NCBI RefSeq assembly: GCF_018914005.1
Contig: NZ_JAHMHI010000001.1
Location: 372,001-436,000 of the forward strand
Length of the DNA: 64,000 nucleotides
From: Mycoplasma zalophi
GTDB lineage: Bacteria > Bacillota_I > Bacilli_A > Mycoplasmatales > Metamycoplasmataceae
Direction: 5' to 3'
Part shown: positions 32,990 to 41,412 of the stretch, piece after piece
How positions within the stretch are numbered: position 1 is the stretch's first letter
How the letters are laid out: every line of letters starts with the position of its first letter
The notes under the pieces: model-generated
Told to the model about the DNA's origin: nothing
Databases searched by the model: none
Seen by the model: the letters and a program-made list of their open reading frames with translations, nothing else
Made by a program: the position numbers and the translations under genes

Positions 32990-34818
32990 TATTTTTTTCT
33001 TTGATCCATATAAAACATTAACATTTGAATATCAGCTGGGTTAATTCCACTTATTCTTGAAGCTTGACCAATTGTAGTTGGTCTAATTTTTGATAATTTT
33101 TCTTTAGCTTCGTATGCTAAATTTTCAACTTCAAAATAATCAATGTTTTCAGGAATATTTAGACTTTCTAATCTTTTCATTTTAGCTGCTTGATTTAATT
33201 GTTTTTCAATATAACCATATAATCTAACATTGATTGCTAATTCATCAAAATATTTAAAATCTTCATCAACTAAATCACGTGGATTTACATCTGGTCTTGC
33301 TAATAATTTTAAATAACTAATTCCGTGTTCAACATTATATTTTTTACCTAGCTCACTAGTTGAACCAACAAATTTGTTTTTAAATTCTTCAATTTTGTCA
33401 TTAATTTGTTTATATTTTTCTTGAATTTTATTATATTCTTCTTCTGTAATCATATTATTATCATATGCATATTTTGAGATTCTTTGATCAACATTATCAT
33501 TTCTTAATAATAAACGATATTCAGCTCTACTTGTTAGCATACGATAAGGTTCAGCAGTTCCTTTTGTAACTAAATCATCAATTAACACACCAATATACGA
33601 ATCACTTCTATCTAAATATAGAGGTTCTTTATTTTGTAAGTAGTTTGCTGCGTTAATTCCTGCTACAATACCTTGTGCAGCAGCTTCTTCATATCCACTT
33701 GTACCATTTGGTTGCCCAGCACTAAAGAACCCTTTAATTCATTTAGTTTCTAAGTTTCTTTTTAAATCAAGTGGGTTTATTGCATCATATTCGATTGCAT
33801 AACCATATTTTTGTACTCTTGCATTTTGAAGACCTGGAATAGTTCTTATCATTTGATCTTGAACCTCTACAGGCATTGAAGTACTTAAACCGTTTATATA
33901 CATCACATCACCTTTTTTTGTTTCAGGTTCAAAAAATATGTGGTGTGAAATTTTTTCTTTAAAACGTACTATTTTATCTTCAAAAGATGGACAATATCTT
34001 GGACCTGTACCAACAATAAGTCCACTATACATACTTGAACGATTTAAATTTTTTAAAACTATTTCTCTAGTTTCAGCTGTTGTATGTGTTAATCAACAAG
34101 ATGTTTGTTCATCTAAAACTATTCCACTTCTTGAAGAAAAAGAAAGTAAATTTTTATCTAAAGTTTCTTGTTCAACTTGGCTAAAATCGATTGAATCAGT
34201 ATAAATACGACAAGGAGTTCCTGTTTTTAATCTTTGTAATGTAAAACCATATTTTTCTAAATTTTTAGATAAATTTACATCTGTTCTTTGACCGTTAGGA
34301 CCTGATTGTTTTACATCTTCACCTTGTAAAATTCTTGAATTCATATATACACCAGTTGTCATTACAACAGCATTTGCATATAATAATCCATTGTTTTCTG
34401 TTTTTATACCTTTTATGGTTTTATCTTCTACAATTAAATCTAAAACAAGATCTTCAATTAAAGTAATGTCTTTTTGTTTTACTATATCTTCTAAAATTAA
34501 TCGACAATATTCATCTTTATCTATTTGTGCTCTTAAACTTCAAACTGCTGGTCCTTTTGAAGTGTTAAGAACTTTTATTTGAATCATTGCTTTATCTGCA
34601 AATAATCCTTGTACACCACCTAATTCATCTATTTCGCGGGTGATTATTCCTTTTGCACTACCACCAATAGATGGATTACATGGCATCATTGCTAACTTGG
34701 TTTTATCTAAAGTAACTAATGCTACTTTTAAATTTCTTTTTGCTAAAGCATAAACAGCTTCAACACCTGCATGTCCACCACCAATTACAATTGCATCAAA
34801 TTTATCATTAGTTTTCAT
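32989..34818 (-). CDS. mnmG: tRNA uridine-5-carboxymethylaminomethyl modification enzyme MnmG
   Basis: 609-residue FAD protein which, with MnmE, modifies the wobble uridine of tRNAs. FAD-binding [14 protein letters not shown], then [12 protein letters not shown], the catalytic-Cys region TGTPCRIY, a second conserved Cys in TGPRYCPS, and [19 protein letters not shown]. Internal TGA Trp codons. mnmE is not nearby. It overlaps rbfA by 11 bases. Confidence 0.97.
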
Positions 34819-35143
34819 CTTTTATTTTTTTAAGAATATTTTCGATTCTTTGGGCTTGATTTTCCAATTTATCAATTGTAAAGTGAATTTCAGGTAATCT
34901 ATGGTATTTTCAACTTTTAGAAATAACACTTCTTAAAAAAGGCGACATATTTACTAATTTATTAAAATATCTTTCCTTATCTTTGAAAATTGTTACATAT
35001 ACTTTAGCGTGTGAATCATCATTTGATAATTCAATATCATTTATTGCTACATTTGTAACATCAAAATCTTTTAAATCGTATAAAGCATTTGATAATAATT
35101 GTGTAAATAAACTTGCTTTACGTTCATGTTTTATATTATTCAT
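34808..35143 (-). CDS. rbfA: Ribosome-binding factor A
   Basis: 111 residues. A KH-fold 30S maturation factor. N-terminal '[20 protein letters not shown]', middle '[11 protein letters not shown]', C-terminal '[19 protein letters not shown]', matching the family's RxxPxLxFxxD.s...a.rI pattern. One TGA Trp. Overlaps infB by eight bases and mnmG by eleven. Confidence 0.93.
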
Positions 35144-36950
35144 CTTCTACTAATACATCCTCATAAAATCTTAAAATATCATCAACTTGTATATTATCAA
35201 AATCTTTAATGTGTGTACCAAATTCAAAACCATTATCTACTGATTTTGCATCATTTTTTTCTCTTTTTAAAGAGTCAATCACACCTTTATAAACTACTTT
35301 GTTTCTTCTTATAACTTCAACTTTAGCATTAGCTTTAACTTTACCACTAACGACTTTAGCTCCTGCTATTTGACCTACTTTTGAATAGAAGAAAATTTGT
35401 AAAACAACTGCTTCAGCAATTTGAACTTCTTCATATACAGGTTCTTTAAACCCTTTCATTTTTTGGGTTAATTCTTCAACAATTTTATAAATAACATTGT
35501 AATTTTTGAACATTATATTTTTTGAATCAGCATAACTTTTAACTGATTCATTTATATTAACATTAAATCCATAAATAAGTGCTTGACAAGTACTTGCTAA
35601 AGCAACGTCAGCTTTTGTAACATCTCCATTAGTTGCTCTAATAATTTTTATTGAAACCTCATCATTTGTTAAATTTAACAATGTATTTTTTATTGCTTCA
35701 GCTGTACCTTGTACGTCTGTTTTAATAATTACATTTATAACTTTGGTTTCTTCATTTATATTTGTTAATTGAATATTTTTTTCATTTAATTCTTTTTGTT
35801 TGTCAAGGAATTTCTTTTCTTCTGCTAATTTTTTTGCAAATTTTTCGTCACTTATTCCTACAAATTTATCTCCAGATTGAGGGTTTGAATTTAAACCTGT
35901 AATAACACAAGGCATTCCAGGAGTTGCAAATTCAATATCGTTACCTTCAGTATCAGTTAAACTTCTAATTTTTCCATATTGACTACCTGCAACAATAAAA
36001 TCACGAGGTAATAATGTTCCATTTTCCACTATTAAAGTTGCTACAACACCTTTTCCTTTATCTAGTCTAGATTCAATGATTGTACCAATTGCTTCTCGGT
36101 TTCAAACAGCTTTTAAATCTAACATTTCTGCTTGTAAGAAAATAGCTTCAAATAATTGTTCTAAACCATCACCAGTTAAAGCAGAACCATAAACAAATTG
36201 TACGTCCCCACCTCATTCTTCACTGATAACATCAACTTCAGAAAGTTGGCTTTTTAATTTTTCTACATCTGTATTTGGTTTGTCCATTTTATTAACAAAA
36301 ACAATAATAGGTACACCAGCTGCCTTTGAATGATCAATTGCTTCAATTGTTTGTGGTTTAACACCATCATCTGCTGCAACAACTAAAATAACTATATCAG
36401 TTACTTTTGCACCTCTTGAACGCATTTCAGTAAATGCTTCATGACCAGGAGTATCTAAAAAGGTAATAGATTTATTATCATATTTAACTTGATAAGCTCC
36501 TGTATGTTGAGTAATACCACCAAATTCACTTGAAATAACGTCACTTTTTCTTATTTTGTCAATTAAAGTTGTTTTACCATGATCAACATGACCCATGATT
36601 GTAACTATCGCTGGTCTTGCTTCTAATTTTTCATTTTCTGTATCGATAATTAAACTATCAACAACGTTTTGAGCATTAACGTTATCACTTTTTACAAAAT
36701 CTAATCCGAATTCTAAACATAGTTCAGCTATTTCTTCTTCATTTAATGTTGTATTAATATTTTTCAAAATTCCTTTTTTGAAAAAGTATGTAATTACTTC
36801 ATTTGAACTTTTTGTTATTCTTTTACTGAACTCATTAATGGTCATAGGTCCTGTAAAATGGAAAATACCATCTTCTAATTTAACTTCTGATTTTTCTAAA
36901 TGAGTTTTAATATCATTTATATTTGACTTTCTATTTGATTTTTTTGCCAT
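35136..36950 (-). CDS. infB: Translation initiation factor IF-2
   Basis: 604-residue GTPase that brings fMet-tRNA to the 30S subunit. The N-terminal extension is very short (about 110 residues). The G domain has [18 protein letters not shown] and NKMDKPN, followed by the beta-barrel and C-terminal domains. TGA Trp codons are present. The ATG lies inside ylxR; the gene usually found between ylxR and infB (ylxQ) is absent. Confidence 0.97.
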
Positions 36951-37204
36951 ATTCTCACCTCTTCTTCTAATTTTTTATATGTTTCAGCATCAATATTCAT
37001 TTTAAAAGCTTTATTTAAAAGTCGTCTTTTAAAAAATATATCAATGTTGTTTTGATCGTTGAGACATCAGCTACCACGTCCGCCTAATTTGTGTTGTGGA
37101 TCAAAATATATATTTTTATTTATTTTTGCAAAACGAATCATTTTATCTTGATGATAAGTTAATCCATTTACGCAGTTTTTTCTGTATTTTATTGGTTTTG
37201 ACAT
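36917..37204 (-). CDS. ylxR: YlxR family RNA-binding protein (RnpM)
   Basis: 95 residues. Family hallmarks: KYRKNCVNG, ...[13 protein letters not shown] and GGRGSWCL (usually GRGAYVC), followed by basic [10 protein letters not shown]. Members modulate RNase P in Bacillus. The end overlaps the start of infB by 34 bases; the start lies three bases after nusA. Confidence 0.88.
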
Positions 37205-37207
37205 TGA

Positions 37208-38758
37208 TTATTCTTCATCTCACTTGATATCGTCTAAATCTAAGTCTTCAATTCCTTTTATTAAGTCTTTATCTTCGTGGAAATCACTTAATTTTGTTTT
37301 AGCTATTTGTTCGTAATCTTCTTTATATGATTTTGAATAAGGTTCATCAGCATCAACATTATCATCTAAAACATCAATAGCTTCTTCATCCATAAATTTT
37401 GTTTGTTTAATAGCTTCTTCTAATTCTTTATCTATATTAAAAGTAGAATTTGAATTTTGTGAATCAAAAACTCTGCTTTCAAAAAGTTTAGCATCCTCTA
37501 TTTCAAATTCTGATTTGAATTTTTGAAGGTCTTGTTCAAATAAAGAATTGAAATCAAAATTGTTGTTTTGTTTGCGTTGATTTGGTTTTTTTGGTTGTTG
37601 ATGTTTTAATCTTTGACCTTGTTCTAAAAGTTCAACTTCTTGTTGAGTAATGTTTCCATTTCAACCAAATGCCATATTTTTGGCTAATGCTTCTGAATAA
37701 CTTAAAACGTTTATTTTTGCAGATGTTAATTCAACAGCTAAAACTACATTATTTCCTTTTTTACCGATCGCTAGTGTATGTTGACGATCAGGAACTATAA
37801 CATCAAATGAATTTGCAGCTTCAGAATTTGTATTTAAAATTACATCAATTACTCTAGCGGGAGCAAGAGAGTTTATAATAAATTTTTTGATATCATCGTC
37901 ATAGTTAATAATTTCTAATTTTTCACCACGTAATTTTGATTCTATTGCTTTTATTCTTTCTCCGTTTGCGCCAATAACTGAACCAACAGCATCAATTAAA
38001 CTATTATTGCTTGCTCTTACAGCTATTTTTGCTCTATCTCCAATAAGTCTTGCTATTTTTGCTATTTCTATATCATTTGTTGCAAATTCAGGTATTTCAT
38101 TTTTAATAAGTTTTTCTAATAAAATAGTTTCTGAACTTGAAACAATAACTTGATAAAATTTAGTATCTTCAAAAACTTCTTTAACAACAACATCAATCAT
38201 TGTTCCTGTTTCAGGAAGAATTTTTTGATTTGCTTTTTTAAGTGGCATAAATGCTTCGATTTCATCTTCGAAGCTTACAACTGCGCCTTTATCAGTTTTT
38301 GAAATTAATTTTGCACGTAAAATTTGCCCTTGAAGTTGTGAATATTTGTCAAATGTTCTTTTCTTTTCATATTCTCTTGTTAATTGGTTAAAAGTTGAAA
38401 GAATTTGTGAATATACTTTTTTAGGGAATTTTTCGAAATCTACTTTTTCACTCATTAAATCTTCAATTTCTACATCTGGATTTATTTTAATAGCATCTGA
38501 ATAAGCAATTTGAATGCAAGGAATAAAATCATCTTTTTGTTCTTCATTTTCGGGATCTTCAACTACCATTTTTGAATGGTTAATTAATTCAAATATTTGG
38601 TTTTCTGAATCAAAAATAAATTCTAACTCAGCATCTTGATCATAAAGCTTTTCAAAGTTTTTTGTAATAGCCTCTTGAAACATATTTTTAACTTCTTCAT
38701 ATGGAATATTTTTTAATTGTGATAAGTTAAAAATTTCTTCAAAAAATTTGTTTGACAT
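37208..38758 (-). CDS. nusA: Transcription termination/antitermination factor NusA
   Basis: 516 residues. N-terminal RNA-polymerase-binding domain, S1 domain (GQILRAKLISKTDKGAVVSF), two KH domains with VGSVIGANGERIKAI and ALAPARVIDV-like SLAPARVIDVIL, then HTLAIGKKGNNVVLA. After a TGA Trp comes an unusual acidic, Asn/Gln-rich tail of about 150 residues ending DLDLDDIKWDEE, in place of the C-terminal repeats of E. coli. Second gene of the operon. Confidence 0.95.
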
Positions 38759-38770
38759 AAGTCTCCTAAT

Positions 38771-39196
38771 TTAAAAAATTACTTTTTGTATTTTATGTAT
38801 GTTCTCTTTTTTTATAAATATTTTTTGAAATTGACCTTTGTTATTGATTCTTCCAAATAATTCATCGTCTTTTTCTTCTTTAAAAATAATTTGAATTACT
38901 TTTTTATCTTTATATGGTTCTTTTAATGTTATTTCAATTTTTTTATCAACATAATCATTAATTTCATTTAAAGATATTTCCAAATCAACACCTTTTGAAA
39001 ATATATCTAAATAATAGTTTGATTCAGTATCAATTTCATCAATAAAATTGTTTATTTCTTTTGTAATTAAAGTTACTTCATTAAGATCATGAGTATTTAA
39101 TTCTATACTCAAAAATCTTCCCTCTGGAGTATTTAGTCATTTGCATTGACTAACTTGATTAGTAAATTTATTTAAAATTTCTTCAATAATGTTCAT
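38771..39196 (-). CDS. rimP: Ribosome maturation factor RimP
   Basis: 141 residues, beginning MNIIEEILNKF with SD GGAGG and one TGA Trp. Weak RimP pattern: an N-terminal alpha/beta domain (LSIELNT...FIDEIDTESNYYLDIFSKGVD) and a C-terminal SH3-like part. The name depends strongly on its conserved position before nusA-ylxR-infB. RimP assists 30S assembly. Confidence 0.82.
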
Positions 39197-39215
39197 AATT
39201 ACCTCCATTGAAAAA

Positions 39216-39252
39216 GGCTACCCACAAGGGGTAACCTCTTGATATAGGTAAC
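39216..39252 (-). promoter_or_regulatory. Leader hairpin (terminator/attenuator) of the rimP-nusA-infB operon
   Basis: In the minus-strand transcript GGTTACC pairs with GGTAGCC around CCTTGTG and is followed by TTTTT, about eight bases before the rimP SD. A second copy of GTTACC at the 5' end (39247-39252) could pair with the same arm, giving an alternative fold. Confidence 0.6.
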
Positions 39253-39255
39253 TTT

Positions 39256-39261
39256 ATTATA
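39256..39261 (-). promoter_or_regulatory. -10 box of the rimP-nusA operon
   Basis: TATAAT on the minus strand. Initiation seven bases on would start the RNA close to the first GTTACC of the leader hairpin. Confidence 0.5.
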
Positions 39262-39368
39262 TCATAATAAAATGTATATTATAAAAGTATTTTATATATT
39301 TTGTGTGTCAAAAAATATATAATTATAATTAAGTAATTAATAAAAATAAAAAAGAAAAAATAAAAATC

Positions 39369-39416
39369 AAAAAAGCGATTTTTTTAGTATTTTTAAATTA
39401 AAAAATTGCTTTTTGT
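39369..39416. repeat. Imperfect inverted repeat between rimP and the PDH E2 genes
   Basis: AAAAAGCGATTTTT and AAAAATTGCTTTTT form the arms of an imperfect hairpin, just before the likely promoter (TTTATAATTT, about 39416) of the E2 cluster. It could be an operator or a leftover terminator. Confidence 0.4.
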
Positions 39417-39489
39417 TTATAATTTTTTATATAAAAGTATAAAATAGATAAATAGAAATATTAAACAAATTAACATAAAGGAGGATTTT

Positions 39490-39735
39490 ATGCTAGATCC
39501 AAAAGATGTAAAAAACGCCAATGCTCCGGAAGAAGAAGGAGCTCCTGCCGTTGTTGGAACATTAAAAGTTTCAAATGACTTATTAGATTTTTCAGCTTTT
39601 AGCAAAACTAAAAAAACTGAATCTAAACAAGAAGCAAAAGCAGAAGACGAAGGTAATTTAACACCACGTCAAAAAGCTATTCTTGAAAGAAAAAGAAAAG
39701 AAGAAGCAGAAAAAGCTAATGGAGGAAATGAATAA
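39490..39735 (+). CDS. Detached E2 linker-like peptide of pyruvate dehydrogenase
   Basis: 81 residues, highly charged. Residues about 11-30 (APEEEGAPAVVGTLKVSNDL) resemble the segment that follows the lipoyl domain in other mycoplasma E2 proteins (EEAGASVVGEIKVSN in M. pneumoniae PdhC, from memory). The C-terminal half is a Lys/Glu-rich helix (NLTPRQKAILERKRKEEAEK). A good SD (AAAGGAGG) precedes the ATG. The stop TAA shares a base with the E2 catalytic gene (TAATG), and the SD for that gene lies within this one. It is likely a piece of the ancestral E2, perhaps still tethering partners; function not known. Confidence 0.7.
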   Translation: MLDPKDVKNANAPEEEGAPAVVGTLKVSNDLLDFSAFSKTKKTESKQEAKAEDEGNLTPRQKAILERKRKEEAEKANGGNE

Positions 39736-40436
39736 TGGAAGCAAAAGAAGTTAAATTATCAGGAATCCGTAAAGCCATTGCTAAAAACTTAAAAAATGCA
39801 ATGGATCGTGTTGCTTATACATCATTAGTTCAAAAAGCAGATGCTACAGCACTATGAAACCACAGATTAGCTGTTAAAGATAAAGTTTTACAAGAACAAG
39901 GTGTAAAATTAACATTCTTATCATGAATTATTAAAGCAACAACTATAGCTTTAACAGAATTCCCAATGTTTGCTGCTAAAGTTGATGAAGAAGCAGGAGT
40001 TATTAAATTCCCAGGACAAATCAACATTAGTATAGCAGTTGATACACCACATGGATTACTTGTTCCAGTTATAAAAAATGCTGATAAACTTTCAATAGTA
40101 GAAATTCAAAAAGAAATTATTCGTTTAGCAGAATTAGCAAGAACAAGAAAAATTACTATGGCTGACATGCAAGGTGCAGATTTTACAATTACAAACGTAG
40201 GAAGTGTTGGAGTTTTATTTGGAAACCCAATTATGAACTACCCAGAAATTGGAATTTTAGCAACTGGAGCTATATTTAACGAATTAGTTCGTGAAAATGG
40301 TGAAATAGTTGATAAAAAATCAATGTACTTAACAGTAGCAGCCGACCACCGTTGAGTAGACGGTGCAGATATAGGGCGTTTTAACGCACGTATTAAAGAA
40401 TTAATTGAAAACCCAGAAAAATTAGGAGAGTTATAA
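39735..40436 (+). CDS. pdhC: Pyruvate dehydrogenase E2 catalytic core without lipoyl domain
   Basis: 233-residue dihydrolipoyl acetyltransferase core. It moves the acetyl group from lipoyl to CoA. N-terminal VKLSGIRKAIAKNLKNAM matches the 2-oxoacid dehydrogenase acyltransferase start; further FTITNVGSVG, and the active site AADHRWVDGADIG (His and Asp of HxxxDG). Standard E2 has one or more lipoyl domains and a peripheral-subunit-binding domain before this core; both are missing here, and a lipoyl domain is encoded separately just downstream. Internal TGA codons encode Trp. It overlaps the upstream linker gene by one base; two bases separate it from the lipoyl gene. Confidence 0.92.
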
Positions 40437-40438
40437 TT

Positions 40439-40675
40439 ATGTTTAAAATGCAATTTACAGATGTTGGAGAAGGATTACACGAAGGAACAGTTGCTGAAGT
40501 TTATGTAACTGAAGGACAAGAAGTTAAAGAAGGAGATAACCTATACTCAGTAGAAACAGATAAAATGACAACAGATATCCCTTCACCAGTGACAGGAAAA
40601 ATCGCAAAAATTTTAATTGAACCAGGTAAAGAATTAACAGTTGGTGATGAAATTTTTGAAATCGAAGAAGCTTAA
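40439..40675 (+). CDS. Free-standing lipoyl domain protein of the PDH complex
   Basis: 78 residues, essentially one biotinyl/lipoyl domain: FTDVGEGLHEGTVAEVYV, lipoylation Lys in SVETDKMTTDIPSP, then GKELTVGDEIFEIEE. The sequence is close to the N-terminal domain of mycoplasma E2 (TDVGEGLHEG), so it looks like that domain moved to a separate gene after the core. SD AGGAG within the end of pdhC. In the complex it would have to carry acetyl groups as an untethered or non-covalently held arm. Confidence 0.93.
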   Translation: MFKMQFTDVGEGLHEGTVAEVYVTEGQEVKEGDNLYSVETDKMTTDIPSPVTGKIAKILIEPGKELTVGDEIFEIEEA

Positions 40676-40695
40676 TCTTATCCAAAATAATATAT

Positions 40696-40723
40696 AAACC
40701 AGGGTTTAATCCCTGGTTTTTTA
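40696..40723 (+). terminator. Terminator of the E2 cluster
   Basis: AAACCAGGG-TTTAAT-CCCTGGTTT followed by T residues. Confidence 0.9.
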
Positions 40724-40812
40724 TTTTATATTTTAATTAAATACTATCAACATTAAAAATATCAAATTAAGTTTAACATTTCTTGTAATGAATAATTATT
40801 ACAAAATATGGA

Positions 40813-40944
40813 TTACATTTTAGCTAATCTTTTGAAAATTATTTCAAAAGCTTTTTCGTTTTCTGGTTCATATTTTCTTGTTCTTGCTAATTGTTTTTTA
40901 AATGTTTTTTCAGAAAACATTTCTAGTATTCTTTTATCTTTCAT
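40813..40944 (-). CDS. Small basic protein, 43 residues, unknown function
   Basis: ATG at 40944 with SD GGAG seven bases upstream, ending in TAA at 40813. The peptide is hydrophilic and helical, including ILEMFSEKTFKKQLA and KAFEIIFKRLAKM. Unlike the surrounding T-rich DNA it has a normal protein composition, which argues for a real gene. Nothing in it is recognised. Confidence 0.5.
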   Translation of the reverse strand: MKDKRILEMFSEKTFKKQLARTRKYEPENEKAFEIIFKRLAKM

Positions 40945-41356
40945 AAATAATCTCCATAGTTTTTTGTGTACATTAATATAATTAATATTAGTAATTTATA
41001 TATTTATTATAAATTTTAACTTTCTTTAAAAATAACTTAATTATTTGCTAATATTTTAGTTTGCTATTCAAAGTAAAAAAATATATAAATAAAATAATAT
41101 TAATAATTAAAATCTGCGTTTTAAAATCTAATCTTACGTTGTTATTTTATCGGTATTTTTTATATTTGAACACTATTTATTTTATTTTGTACATATTTAT
41201 ATTGAGTCTACATAAAGCTAGACAACTTAATTTTAAATACAATTTTATGTAATTTACGTTTGCAATTTTATTTTTTATCTGCTTATATATTTATTTAAAT
41301 TTACTTTGTTTTTTATTTCATAGCTTTTTTTAAATAACCAAATCTGTAGTTATTAA
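40945..41356. other. AT-rich intergenic stretch, no gene seen
   Basis: About 410 very T-rich bases. A 63-residue frame at 41061-41252 encodes a Phe/Leu/Ile/Tyr-rich peptide without a ribosome binding site and is not called. The right end is the terminator of the large repeat lipoprotein gene. Confidence 0.6.
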
Positions 41357-41389
41357 AAAATAACACCAATTATTAAATGGTGTTATTTT
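41357..41389 (-). terminator. Terminator of the repeat lipoprotein gene
   Basis: AAAATAACACCA / TGGTGTTATTTT, a 12-bp perfect stem with a 9-base loop. Confidence 0.85.
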
Positions 41390-41412
41390 GTATTAAATAT
41401 ATTTATATTAAA

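Noticed and set aside
41061-41252. 63-residue hydrophobic frame between the E2 cluster and the repeat lipoprotein
   Set aside because: No ribosome binding site and composition typical of random AT-rich sequence.
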